Below are positions 26,526-35,258 of a DNA stretch of 55,795 nt, in pieces. The DNA is from Granulosicoccus sp964449565 (GTDB taxonomy: Bacteria; Pseudomonadota; Gammaproteobacteria; Granulosicoccales; Granulosicoccaceae), in assembly GCA_964449565.1 (NCBI GenBank), contig CAYUZB010000012.1:1-55795 (forward strand), written 5' to 3'. Under the pieces are notes generated by a model. That model was not told where the DNA came from, made no database searches, and was given only the letters and a program-made list of their open reading frames with translations. Numbering within the stretch: the stretch's first letter is position 1; each line of letters starts with the position of its first letter. A program made the translations under genes and the position numbers.

Positions 26526-28244
26526 CTAGATCTGATTTGTCCATTCACGTAACTGAAATTTCTGAATCTTGCCGGTCGATGTTTTCGGCAAATCACGAAA
26601 TACAACGTGTTTCGGGCACTTGAAGTGAGCCAGACGTTCACGGCACCAATCGATCAGCTCTTGTTCGCTGAGCTCGCTACCAGTTTTGAGTTCGACGAAG
26701 GCGCAGGGGACCTCGCCCCAGTGATCGTCTGCTTTAGCGGCGACTGCGGCATCAAGCACAGCGGGGTGTGCATACAATGTGTTTTCGATCTCGATGGATG
26801 AGATATTTTCGCCGCCGGATATGATGATGTCTTTGGCGCGATCGAGAATTCGCAAGTATCCATCCTCGTCCATGACGGCTAGATCGCCACTGTGAAACCA
26901 ACCACCCCGAAAGGCTTCCTCATTAGCTTCCTGGTTTTGGAAATAACCACGCATCACGATATTACCGCGGAACATGATCTCGCCAATGGTAGTGCCATCA
27001 CGCGGTACAGGCTTCATGGTTTCAGGGTCCATGACTTCCAGACCTTCCAGAACTTGATAACGCACACCCTGGCGTGATTTCAAACGTGCACGCTCCTCAT
27101 CGGGCAGTGCGTTCCAATCTGATTTCCACGCACAGATAACAGCTGGGCCATAGGTCTCGGTTAATCCATAAACATGTGTGATGTCAAAGCCAAGTCTCTC
27201 GACTGCTGATAGCACAGTTGCTGGCGGTGGCGCGGCGGCGGTCATGACCTTGACAGTATGTGGCATGGGTTTGATTTCATTCTCTGCGGCATTGATAATG
27301 AAATTCAGAATGATCGGTGCCCCACAGAAATGTGTGACACCGTGAGTTTCAATCGCATCGTAAATGACTGCCGCATCAATTCTGCGGGTGCAGATACTGG
27401 TGCCAGCATTTGCGGCCAATGTCCAAGGGAAACACCAACCGTTGCAATGAAACATCGGTAACGTCCAAAGATATACGGGATGCATCGGCATGTTCCAGCC
27501 CGTAATATTTGACATGGCGTTGAGCATGGCGCCGCGATGATGGTAAACAACACCTTTCGGACTACCGGTTGTTCCTGATGTGTAGTTCAAAGATATTGAC
27601 TGCCACTCGTCAATGGGTAGTTGCCACTGCCAGTTTGGGTCGATCGCAGGCAAGCTTGAGGGGTTCGCGTTCGATGTCGGGTCTTGAGTGACAAATTCCT
27701 CGTAAGTTACATCGCTGATCGCATCACCGGTTGCTTCGCCATCGTCAATGCAGATCAATATTGGTGGTGTTGTCGCTGGTGTACCACTATCGCTCGCGGT
27801 TTCTTTTATCATTTCGAGTGCGTGTTGAACGACCGCTGTTGAATCGCGGTCAACAAAAATCAGCTTGGCGCCACCATGTTGAAGTATATAGCTAATAGTT
27901 TTTGCTTCTAGTCGAGTATTGATGGCGTTAAGAACAGCGCCGCACATTGGCACACTGAAGTGCAATTCAAACAAGGCTGGAATGTTAGGTGCGATCACGG
28001 CAACCACATCGCCGGTTTCAATACCTAATGCATGTAATCGGGCCGCCGCGGTTTTGCAGCGCGTATGGACATCCTGCCAGCTCAAGTGTTGATCGGAATG
28101 GACAACCGCAAGTTGATCCGGATAGACCTCCGCCGCCCGGCTTAGAAAACTCAGCGGCGACAATGGGGTGTAATTCGCCGCGTTAGGCGGCAGTGGCACA
28201 CTGCCGTCACCCGGTTGCATGTTTCGCGATTCAATCATTGTCAT
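26526..28244 (-). CDS. AMP-forming acyl-CoA synthetase
   Basis: A 572-residue ANL-superfamily ligase that activates a carboxylic acid with ATP and CoA. The phosphate-binding motif YTSGTTGSPKGV, the adenylate motif HVYGLTETYGP, the hinge region FHSGDLAVMDEDGY, the domain-switch motif DRAKDIIISGGENIS and the C-terminal lysine region STGKIQKFQLRE are all intact. It resembles the DmdB/medium-chain group of ligases, but the substrate cannot be assigned. It is divergent from a class III CoA-transferase gene with only 39 bases between starts, so the two may share regulation. Confidence 0.93.
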   Translation of the reverse strand: MTMIESRNMQPGDGSVPLPPNAANYTPLSPLSFLSRAAEVYPDQLAVVHSDQHLSWQDVHTRCKTAAARLHALGIETGDVVAVIAPNIPALFELHFSVPMCGAVLNAINTRLEAKTISYILQHGGAKLIFVDRDSTAVVQHALEMIKETASDSGTPATTPPILICIDDGEATGDAISDVTYEEFVTQDPTSNANPSSLPAIDPNWQWQLPIDEWQSISLNYTSGTTGSPKGVVYHHRGAMLNAMSNITGWNMPMHPVYLWTLPMFHCNGWCFPWTLAANAGTSICTRRIDAAVIYDAIETHGVTHFCGAPIILNFIINAAENEIKPMPHTVKVMTAAAPPPATVLSAVERLGFDITHVYGLTETYGPAVICAWKSDWNALPDEERARLKSRQGVRYQVLEGLEVMDPETMKPVPRDGTTIGEIMFRGNIVMRGYFQNQEANEEAFRGGWFHSGDLAVMDEDGYLRILDRAKDIIISGGENISSIEIENTLYAHPAVLDAAVAAKADDHWGEVPCAFVELKTGSELSEQELIDWCRERLAHFKCPKHVVFRDLPKTSTGKIQKFQLREWTNQI

Positions 28245-28283
28245 GATATATGTGGGTGATCAGAGTTTCGGTTAAACCATACT

Positions 28284-29495
28284 ATGAATGATGTAGCGGC
28301 CAACGACAATCAGGTACTGCGTGGAGTCCGGGTGCTGGAGATGGGTCAGTTGATCGCCGGACCTTTTGCCGGTCAGATGCTGGCAGCCTTCGGCGCTGAA
28401 GTGATCAAGCTCGAGCCGCCAGGCCGGGGTGATCCCTTGCGCAAATGGCGCGTACTTGATGATGAGGGAACCTCCTACTGGTGGCGCAGTATTGCGCGCA
28501 ACAAGAAATCAGTGACAGTGGATCTCGGCATCCCGGCGGGGCGTGAAATCGCCCGTCAACTCATGTGTGCAAGTGATGTGGTGATTGAGAATTTTCGCCC
28601 AGGACGAATGGAGGCATGGGGGCTAGGTCCAGAAGATATTCGCCAAGATAACCCGGAACTGATTTACACACGAGTCTCCGGTTATGGTCAAACGGGTCCG
28701 TACGCCAGTCGGCCTGGTTTCGCATCAGCATGTGAGGGGGTTGCCGGTTTGAGGTATGTCAATGGTTACCCTGGTGAAACACCGGTACGGCTCAATCTCA
28801 GTCTCGGTGACACGCTCGCAGGCATGCATGCAATGGTGGGTACCATGCTGGCACTGTTCAACCGACAGGCAGGGTGCGGTGGGCAGAGTGTCGACGTCTC
28901 CATCGTTGAAAGCATATTCAACATGCTCGAAGGTGTTTATCCAGAATACGATGGCCGTGGTGTGGTGCGTGAGCCGTCGGGCTCGACGCTGACCGGTATC
29001 GTGCCGACTAATACCTATCGATGTCTCGACGGTCGTTTTATTGTCATCGGTGGCAATGGTGACTCGATCTTCAAGCGATTGATGAATTTGATCGGACGTG
29101 CGGATCTAGCCAATGATCCACGTATGCAGGACAACGTAGGTCGAGTCAGCTGCGAGCGGGAAATAGATGCCGCACTTCAGGATTGGACATCTGGCATTGA
29201 CGCGGAAATTGCGTTACAGCAGCTCGATAATACTGATGTGCCGGCTGGCCCAATCAATTCGATTCGTGAGATCGCCGAAGATCCGCACTTTATCGCCCGG
29301 GGTGCTTTCGAAGCGGTCATGGTAAATGGTAAACCTCGCCGCTTGCCGGCAGTTCATCCAAAACTGGATGCGACTCCAGCCGTGACGCGTTGGCCAGGAC
29401 CTGAAGTCGGAGAGCACACCGTTGAGGTTTTACATGACTGGCTCGGCGCCAGTGATATTGAAATTGAGAACTGGCGCACATCGAAAATCGTGTAA
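28284..29495 (+). CDS. CaiB/BaiF class III CoA-transferase family protein
   Basis: A 403-residue protein of the formyl-CoA transferase/CaiB family. Landmarks are LRGVRVLEMGQLIAGPFAGQ, GAEVIKLEPPGRGDP, VIENFRPGRM, SGYGQTGPYASRPG and SLGDTLAGMHA. The family normally carries a nucleophilic Asp two residues after the RPG motif (RPGxD). Here the position is Ala147 (RPGFASACEG), so covalent CoA transfer by the textbook route is doubtful unless another carboxylate serves. It is divergent from the acyl-CoA synthetase. No Shine-Dalgarno is visible before the ATG. Confidence 0.88.
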   Translation: MNDVAANDNQVLRGVRVLEMGQLIAGPFAGQMLAAFGAEVIKLEPPGRGDPLRKWRVLDDEGTSYWWRSIARNKKSVTVDLGIPAGREIARQLMCASDVVIENFRPGRMEAWGLGPEDIRQDNPELIYTRVSGYGQTGPYASRPGFASACEGVAGLRYVNGYPGETPVRLNLSLGDTLAGMHAMVGTMLALFNRQAGCGGQSVDVSIVESIFNMLEGVYPEYDGRGVVREPSGSTLTGIVPTNTYRCLDGRFIVIGGNGDSIFKRLMNLIGRADLANDPRMQDNVGRVSCEREIDAALQDWTSGIDAEIALQQLDNTDVPAGPINSIREIAEDPHFIARGAFEAVMVNGKPRRLPAVHPKLDATPAVTRWPGPEVGEHTVEVLHDWLGASDIEIENWRTSKIV

Positions 29496-29617
29496 ACAGC
29501 CGATCTGGCTAAACTTCCCCCACATGCAGTGCACTGGCGCAAACTATTGTGCGTAGTGCGTCAAGAAGCTCAAGAACACGTCGATACGAGCAACAGGCAA
29601 GTTAGGAGTATTCGACA

Positions 29618-30091
29618 TTGGAAAGTTCTCCTTGGGTGCGCATTTCGATGGCAGCGGGGCTATATCTGCTCGTCATTTGGGCCCATCTATCGTTGGCGGG
29701 AGGGACTGCATTCGCAATTTTTTACGCTTTTGCGATGTCAGCGATGCTTGTGTACTGGACTGATCAGAGCGCACTCAAGCACGGCGATGCCGACAGCTTG
29801 ATTGCCGCGCTGGGTCATTCTGAGGATCTGCATGAAGTATCCCCGGAAGACTGGCAAAAAATATTTGATGCAGATCAAATAATGGATGGTGTTGAGCCCG
29901 TCCATGCCTGGGACAAGTCCCAAGTCCGAGCCGAACCTGAAACCTTGCGACCAGTTGATCGTGAAACCTTGCGCTGTGCCTTGACCCGTCTTGATGTGAT
30001 CAAGGAAGAACTGAAAGCGCAATACGCTCAACTTGGCAAGGATCAAACAGCATGGCGCAGCGGTGATCGCTGGCGCTTTGATGGATTGTAG
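29618..30091 (+). CDS. Small membrane protein of unknown function
   Basis: A 157-residue protein with two N-terminal membrane helices (AAGLYLLVIWAHLSL and IFYAFAMSAMLVYW) and an acidic, then basic, cytoplasmic tail. It was not matched to a known family. The start is a TTG at 29618, supported by AGGAG at 29604-29608; no ATG fits. It ends 13 bases before the Hpt gene, which overlaps the REC-PAS-GGDEF-EAL gene, so the three look like one signalling operon. A role as membrane anchor or input for the phosphorelay is inference only. Confidence 0.7.
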   Translation: MESSPWVRISMAAGLYLLVIWAHLSLAGGTAFAIFYAFAMSAMLVYWTDQSALKHGDADSLIAALGHSEDLHEVSPEDWQKIFDADQIMDGVEPVHAWDKSQVRAEPETLRPVDRETLRCALTRLDVIKEELKAQYAQLGKDQTAWRSGDRWRFDGL

Positions 30092-30104
30092 GAAGCTGCA
30101 TCAG

Positions 30105-30464
30105 ATGACAGAGTTAATTAATATTCGTGCGCTTGAAGCTATCGAAGCTTTACAACGGCCTGGTAAGCCTAATCTTTTAGACATGGTTGTAGGCTTGTTT
30201 GAAACGGATGCGCCGAAAAATATCGAATCCCTGCTCGGCGCTCTTGAAGTGAGTGATCTAGAGCTCGTTAGAACCTCAGCCCATTCCTTGAAATCGAGTA
30301 GCGCCTACCTCGGTGCCGCGAAGCTCTCTGAGCTTTGTCGCGATATCGAACATGCTGCTCGCGATGATGATGAATCAACGTGCGCATCATTGTCAGTCGA
30401 TTTACCAACGTTGTACGAGAACTCTCTTGCTGAGTTGCATCTAAGGAGGCAGAAAGCCGCCTGA
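30105..30464 (+). CDS. Histidine phosphotransfer (Hpt) domain protein
   Basis: A 119-residue stand-alone Hpt protein. The phosphoacceptor histidine is H60 in SAHSLKSSSAYLGA, the canonical HxLK-SS motif, within a four-helix bundle. The ATG at 30105 is chosen because the longer frame (from 30033) would overlap the upstream gene and add an unrelated N-terminus; AGGA lies about 11 bases upstream. Its stop overlaps the start of the REC-PAS-GGDEF-EAL gene (TGATG), so Hpt and receiver are translationally coupled. It probably passes phosphate to D71 of that protein from an unlinked hybrid kinase. Confidence 0.9.
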   Translation: MTELINIRALEAIEALQRPGKPNLLDMVVGLFETDAPKNIESLLGALEVSDLELVRTSAHSLKSSSAYLGAAKLSELCRDIEHAARDDDESTCASLSVDLPTLYENSLAELHLRRQKAA

Positions 30465-32665
30465 TGAGCAACTCGGTCGTCCAAGCTGTGCAGATGTTAT
30501 CACCTGGTGCGATGCGTGAGCGCCCGGTTGTACTGCATGTGGACGATGATGCTGCTGCGTTGATAATGGCTGAAGGTGCGCTCGAAGACGCCGGCTTTGA
30601 CATTGTGCACGCGGAAGACGGGCGCCAGGCTATCGAACAATTTCATGCAGTGGCACCTGATCTGATCATCATGGACGCGGTCATGCCTGTGATGGATGGA
30701 TTCTCAGCGATTCGTGAGATCAGGAAAATGCCGGCAGGTGAACATATTCCGATACTTATGATCACCGGGCTCGATGATTTTGATTCCATCACCCGAGCTT
30801 ATGACGAGGGTGCAACTGATTTTCTGGCAAAGCCTGTCAACTTCATTGTGTTGCCACATCGTGTGCAATACATGTTGCGTTCGACGAAAACTGCAAACGA
30901 ATTGCGAATAAGCCAGACGAAGCTCGATTACGCACAAAAACTGGCGCGCATAGGCAATTGGGAACTTGATCTGCAGACGAAGGAGTTAAGTTGGTCGCAA
31001 GAATTCGGACGGATGTTCAATTTGAACAACAGCCATTCGAATCAATATTGGAGCGCCTTGCTTGAACGCATCCACGAAGATGATCGGCAGTCGGTACAGA
31101 TCCTTACCGAGCAATCTATTGACAAAGGCGAGTCGTTCAATGTCGAGTTTTCTGTCAAACTGGAAGATGCGGCTGAGATGCGCCGGATGCGCCTCGAAGC
31201 AGAGCCGTTTACGATCGATAGAAGCAAGGCTTGCACGCATATGCTTGGCACAGTGCAGGACATTACAGATCGAGTCCTGGCACAGGAGCAGATGCACAAC
31301 CTTGCATACTATGACGTTGTAACTGGGCTTCCCAACCGCGCTCAATTGAATGAGCGCATGTCCAGAATGTTGCGCAATGCGGAACGCAATGAGTCAAAAT
31401 TTGCAGTATTGTTTCTGGATCTTGATCATTTCAAACAGGTTAATGACACCTACGGTCATGATATTGGCGATGAGCTTTTGCAGGAAGTATCCGAGCGATT
31501 GACGAATGTGGTACGTGACTCCGATTCCATCGCTCGACCTCATCAGAGAGGTTACGATGAAAACCGTTTTACCGTTGCTCGACTCGGCGGTGATGAATTT
31601 GTTGTGCTACTCGGTGATATCAATCGTGCGGAAGATGCAGCACGTGTTGCCGATCGCATCGCAGAATTTGTTGGCAAACCCTATCATCTTGCCAAAAGTG
31701 AAATGAACGTCACGACTACCATTGGAATAAGTGTATTCCCAGCTGATGGAGTCGATTGCGAGACGTTATTGAAGAACGCTGATATTGCCATGTATCACGC
31801 CAAACAATCCGGTCGCGATGGGTATCAGTTCTACTCAAGCGGTATTCACGAGCGTGCCATGGAGCGTTTCTCGCTTGAGCGGGACCTTCGTCGCGCTATC
31901 GAATCTGAAGCATTGACGCTGGTGTATCAGCCTAAGATTAGCGTCAGTACTGGCGAACTGAATGGGATTGAAGCGCTGGTACGTTGGAATCATCCAAGCC
32001 GTGGTTCGATCAGCCCGGCTGAATTCATTCCACTAGCTGAGGAGACGGGTCTCATCCTGCCGCTTGGGCGCTGGGTATTCCGCGAAGCTTGCCAGCAATT
32101 ACAAGCCTGGAAAAATACAGGCATGAAACCAACGGTCATGTCGGTCAACTGCTCACCTACTCAATTCAGTCGCGGCGATGTTGAAGCTGATATTTCCGAT
32201 GCGCTCGAAGTCAGCGGTTTGGATCCTCACTGTCTGGAAATAGAAATAACCGAGAGCCTGCTAATCGATGATCTTGATGGTGGTATCAATCGCTTGAATC
32301 AACTAAAGGCAATTGGAATTCAGGTGTCGGTTGACGACTTCGGAACTGGATTTACATCCTTGAGCAATCTGGCGAAATTGCCAGCGGATAGATTGAAGAT
32401 TGATCCGTCGTTTGTTGCAGAACTTGATAGCAATAGTAGCAGCAAGGCAATCGTGTCATCTATCGTTACGCTTGGGCATAATCTGGATATGCAGGTGGTT
32501 GCTGAAGGGGTTGAGTCCGAGAGTCAGTTCGACATCCTGAGTGAAGTCGGTTGCGATGAAGTGCAGGGGTATTTCATCAGCTATCCCTTGAGTTCGGAGG
32601 AATTTCAAGCGTGGGTAAACGACAAGAAAAATCAACTACGCTTGCCTAAAGCTGTTGGCATGTAG
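30464..32665 (+). CDS. REC-PAS-GGDEF-EAL response regulator (c-di-GMP)
   Basis: A 733-residue cytoplasmic regulator. The receiver domain (about 21-140) has acidic residues VDDD, phosphoacceptor D71 (IIMDAVMP) and the KP motif (LAKPVN). A PAS-like domain (about 155-270) follows, then GGDEF (about 285-455; GGDEF intact at 375-379) and EAL (about 465-715; EALVRW at 503-508, DDFGTG, and QGYFISYPL near the end). A short insert (about 358-370) precedes the GGDEF signature and there is no RxxD inhibitory site. Both catalytic domains look competent. Phosphorylation through the co-encoded Hpt protein probably sets the balance. Confidence 0.94.
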   Translation: MSNSVVQAVQMLSPGAMRERPVVLHVDDDAAALIMAEGALEDAGFDIVHAEDGRQAIEQFHAVAPDLIIMDAVMPVMDGFSAIREIRKMPAGEHIPILMITGLDDFDSITRAYDEGATDFLAKPVNFIVLPHRVQYMLRSTKTANELRISQTKLDYAQKLARIGNWELDLQTKELSWSQEFGRMFNLNNSHSNQYWSALLERIHEDDRQSVQILTEQSIDKGESFNVEFSVKLEDAAEMRRMRLEAEPFTIDRSKACTHMLGTVQDITDRVLAQEQMHNLAYYDVVTGLPNRAQLNERMSRMLRNAERNESKFAVLFLDLDHFKQVNDTYGHDIGDELLQEVSERLTNVVRDSDSIARPHQRGYDENRFTVARLGGDEFVVLLGDINRAEDAARVADRIAEFVGKPYHLAKSEMNVTTTIGISVFPADGVDCETLLKNADIAMYHAKQSGRDGYQFYSSGIHERAMERFSLERDLRRAIESEALTLVYQPKISVSTGELNGIEALVRWNHPSRGSISPAEFIPLAEETGLILPLGRWVFREACQQLQAWKNTGMKPTVMSVNCSPTQFSRGDVEADISDALEVSGLDPHCLEIEITESLLIDDLDGGINRLNQLKAIGIQVSVDDFGTGFTSLSNLAKLPADRLKIDPSFVAELDSNSSSKAIVSSIVTLGHNLDMQVVAEGVESESQFDILSEVGCDEVQGYFISYPLSSEEFQAWVNDKKNQLRLPKAVGM

Positions 32666-32705
32666 GTACTGTAGATCGCTAGAGCTCAGTACCCAGCTGT
32701 TCAAC

Positions 32706-33515
32706 TTAGCGATGTTTCCACAACGGTTCTCGTTTTTCCTTGAACGCATCAATACCGATTGATACATCCTCTGCCATCATGTTGCAGGCCATGGAATCCG
32801 CAGCAATTTTGTAAGCCTCTTCGATCGGTAGTTCCAGCTGTTTATAAAAAAGAGCCTTGCCCGTAGTCACGGCAACCTTTGACTTAGCCTTTATTTTGTC
32901 GCACCAGATTGCAATTTCCTTGTCCAGATCTTTGTCGTCAACCGCCTTGTTGATCAGACCCCATTCTGTCGCGGTGATCGCATCGATGAAGTCGCCGGTC
33001 ATCAACATTTCGAAAGCACGCTTGCGGTGGATGTTTCTCGATAGTGGTACCGATGGCGTGCTACAGAACAGGCCAATATTGATTCCTGATACCGCGAATC
33101 TTGCACTTCTAGCAGCTATGGCAAGATCACAATTGGCAACCAGCTGACACCCCGCCGCAGTTGCAATACCTTGAACCTTGGCGATAACCGGTTGTGGAAT
33201 GTTGAGCAAGGTGTTCATGAAGTGACTGCACTTGGCAAAGAGCTCTGCCTGCCACGCCTGGTCGATGTTTGCCCGCATTTCCTTGAGATCATGTCCGGCG
33301 CAGAAGGCCTTGCCATTTGCAGCAATGACTACGAGCCGGCACTCATCATTCAGTGAGTCGAGTGCAGTTTGTAGTGAATCGAGCATCTCATGTGACAATG
33401 CGTTGTATTGGGCAGGGCGATTAAGCGTCAGTGTCGCGATGCCATCTTCATGCGTGAGCAGACACACTGAGTTCTCTGCGTCGTGTTCTGTGCTCTGGTG
33501 TGATTCAGTTGTCAT
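32706..33515 (-). CDS. Enoyl-CoA hydratase/isomerase family protein (ECHDC3-like)
   Basis: A 269-residue crotonase-family protein. The two oxyanion-hole segments are visible (CAGHDLKEM and GIATAAGCQL), and the SGINIGLFCSTPSVPLSR stretch is characteristic of the ECHDC3-like subgroup. The general-base glutamates of classic enoyl-CoA hydratase are not evident, so true hydratase activity is uncertain. AGGAG precedes the ATG at 33515. It is divergent from a PaaI thioesterase gene and lies in a region rich in acyl-CoA genes. Confidence 0.9.
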   Translation of the reverse strand: MTTESHQSTEHDAENSVCLLTHEDGIATLTLNRPAQYNALSHEMLDSLQTALDSLNDECRLVVIAANGKAFCAGHDLKEMRANIDQAWQAELFAKCSHFMNTLLNIPQPVIAKVQGIATAAGCQLVANCDLAIAARSARFAVSGINIGLFCSTPSVPLSRNIHRKRAFEMLMTGDFIDAITATEWGLINKAVDDKDLDKEIAIWCDKIKAKSKVAVTTGKALFYKQLELPIEEAYKIAADSMACNMMAEDVSIGIDAFKEKREPLWKHR

Positions 33516-33653
33516 GAAAACTCCTGCTTGTTTCGATCGCCTCCGAGCGAATGCTTACGCCGAGAGCTGAGTGGTCGTGTAATGCCAGTATTTCGCGTAC
33601 TTTCAAAAGCAATATAAGGAGTTTAGCGCGGCTTTGAAACTCAAAATTACCGA

Positions 33654-34184
33654 ATGCCTGTTATTCTGCGAGGCATGACTCGCTCCACTCAGACTTCGGA
33701 GCTTCAGCTCACTGAAGCGGATTTTGCCCTCTTGATGGCTGAACGCCTGCCTTTTGCCGCGATGATGGGTCTTGAAATAGAACAATTCAATGCCAGTGGT
33801 GTCTGGATGCGATCGGTATACCGGGATGAGTTTCTGCGCCCTGGCGGCACCGTCGCTGGTCCCTTGATGATGGGCCTTGCCGATGCTGCCATGTATGCGG
33901 CCGTGCTGGCACGAATCGGCCCCGTTGAACTGGCTGTCACCACGAATCTGTCAATCAATTTTTTACGACGCCCGTCACCAGGCGATGTACTCGGGCATGC
34001 GCGATTGTTGAAACTGGGTAAACGCCTCGCCGTGGGCGAAGTATCGCTTTATAGTGACTTGCCTTTGCATGATCGGGAAGTGGTGGGCAAGGGCGACGGA
34101 TATTTCCTTGCGCTCGAAGCCACGGAGCCGGTCGCGCATGTAACATCTACTTATTCAATTCCACCGCCGGCGCAGCGGCCATAA
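33654..34184 (+). CDS. PaaI-type hotdog-fold thioesterase
   Basis: A 176-residue hotdog-fold protein. The FLRPGGTVAGPLMMGLADAAMYAAVLARIG segment corresponds to the active-site loop and central helix of PaaI-like acyl-CoA thioesterases, and LAVTTNLSINFLRRP is the following strand pair. It probably hydrolyses an acyl-CoA, consistent with the divergent crotonase gene. ATGs exist at 33654 and 33675; neither has a good Shine-Dalgarno, so the start is unsure. Three in-frame stops follow, before a 12-base tandem repeat array. Confidence 0.85.
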   Translation: MPVILRGMTRSTQTSELQLTEADFALLMAERLPFAAMMGLEIEQFNASGVWMRSVYRDEFLRPGGTVAGPLMMGLADAAMYAAVLARIGPVELAVTTNLSINFLRRPSPGDVLGHARLLKLGKRLAVGEVSLYSDLPLHDREVVGKGDGYFLALEATEPVAHVTSTYSIPPPAQRP

Positions 34185-34202
34185 TAGCAATCTGACTAGC
34201 AA

Positions 34203-34250
34203 CCAGAACAACAGCCAGAACAACAGCCAGAACAACAGCCAGAACAACAG
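34203..34250. repeat. Minisatellite, four perfect 12-base repeats
   Basis: CCAGAACAACAG occurs four times in tandem without a mismatch, between the thioesterase stop and the haloacid dehalogenase start. Perfect copies imply recent slippage. The unit is a multiple of three and would read as PEQQ in the thioesterase frame, but it lies beyond stop codons. Confidence 0.95.
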
Positions 34251-34276
34251 TTATTAGAGCAGGGGAGCTGATACAC

Positions 34277-34966
34277 ATGAAAGAGCAACACTTTACCGAT
34301 ATCAAGGCCTGTGTGTTTGATGCCTATGGCACCTTGTTCGACGTGCATTCGGCGGTCGGTAAATTTCGTGATGAAATTGGTCCTCGTTACGCGGAGCTAT
34401 CAATGGCCTGGCGAACCCGTCAACTCGAATACACCTGGTTACGCAGCTTGATGGGAGAGCACTGTGACTTTTGGCAAATTACCTCTGATGCTTTGACAGT
34501 TAGCCTGGCTGCCAATAATCTGGACAAAAGCCAATTTCATGATCGCCTGATGCAGGCCTATTTATCGCTTGATACGTTTGCTGAAGTCAAACAAGTGTTG
34601 ACCTTGCTCAAGCGTTCCGGAATGCAGACGGCCATTTTGACCAATGGCAGCCCGTCGATGATCAAAGCGGCCGTAGTCAGTGCTGGACTGGATGCTTTGA
34701 TTGATCATCAATTGTCGGTCGAATCTGTCGGCGTATTCAAGCCCGATGCCCGTGTCTATCAATTGGCGGTCGACACGCTGGGTGTCGACAAAGAACAGAT
34801 CAGCTTTCAGTCATCAAACGCCTGGGATGCGGCTGGTGCTGCGCATTTTGGCTTTCGGGTCGCCTGGATCAATCGTTATGCGCAGCCGCAGGAAGCGCTA
34901 CCGGGCAATCCTCAGGCAGAGCTCAAGGATCTGTCGAATTTTCCGGCGCTGTTGGGAATCTGCTAG
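34277..34966 (+). CDS. Haloacid dehalogenase type II (HAD superfamily)
   Basis: A 229-residue L-2-haloacid dehalogenase-like HAD protein. The nucleophile is D15 in FDAYGTLFD. Motif II is in AILTNGS, motif III lysine in VFKPDARVYQ, and the motif IV region is SSNAWDAAGAAHFG, as in type II dehalogenases. It would hydrolyse 2-haloacids such as haloacetate, though many family members act on phosphates. AGGGGAG lies about ten bases before the ATG. Its 3' end overlaps the convergent DUF1289 gene by 44 bases. Confidence 0.92.
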   Translation: MKEQHFTDIKACVFDAYGTLFDVHSAVGKFRDEIGPRYAELSMAWRTRQLEYTWLRSLMGEHCDFWQITSDALTVSLAANNLDKSQFHDRLMQAYLSLDTFAEVKQVLTLLKRSGMQTAILTNGSPSMIKAAVVSAGLDALIDHQLSVESVGVFKPDARVYQLAVDTLGVDKEQISFQSSNAWDAAGAAHFGFRVAWINRYAQPQEALPGNPQAELKDLSNFPALLGIC

Positions 34967-35159
34967 GCGCATCGTCAAGGGTTTCAACTTTCGCACGGCG
35001 CCTGTCGATCAGCGCTGACAATATACTCAGTTTTTCATCATCGTCCAATCTGGACCAACGCGTGATTTCATCAATGTTTCGGTAGCAACCGCTGCAGGTT
35101 TGCGTCTGTTCATCGATGGTGCATACACCGGTGCAAGGCGATGGGATCTGAAGACTCAT
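34923..35159 (-). CDS. DUF1289 protein
   Basis: A 78-residue protein with the DUF1289 signature: four cysteines in SPCTGVCTIDEQTQTCSGCYR and the following helix ITRWSRLDDDEKLSIL. The cysteines probably bind a metal or an iron-sulfur cluster. The frame is open for 145 more codons upstream, but the family begins at MSLQIPSPC, so the start is placed at 35159. It overlaps the end of the haloacid dehalogenase gene on the other strand and is divergent from the nucleoside hydrolase. The function is unknown. Confidence 0.88.
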   Translation of the reverse strand: MSLQIPSPCTGVCTIDEQTQTCSGCYRNIDEITRWSRLDDDEKLSILSALIDRRRAKVETLDDAPSRFPTAPENSTDP

Positions 35160-35258
35160 CTTTATAAGGGTATCAGTAGATTGTATTTCGAGTCGGTAGT
35201 GACCCGTACGTACTCGGTTGGCTGATAGACTCATCTGTTGAGCCCGGAACTGAATTCT

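Noticed and set aside
34203..34250. CRISPR-like repeats
   Set aside because: The 12-base units are directly tandem with no spacers and no cas genes are present.
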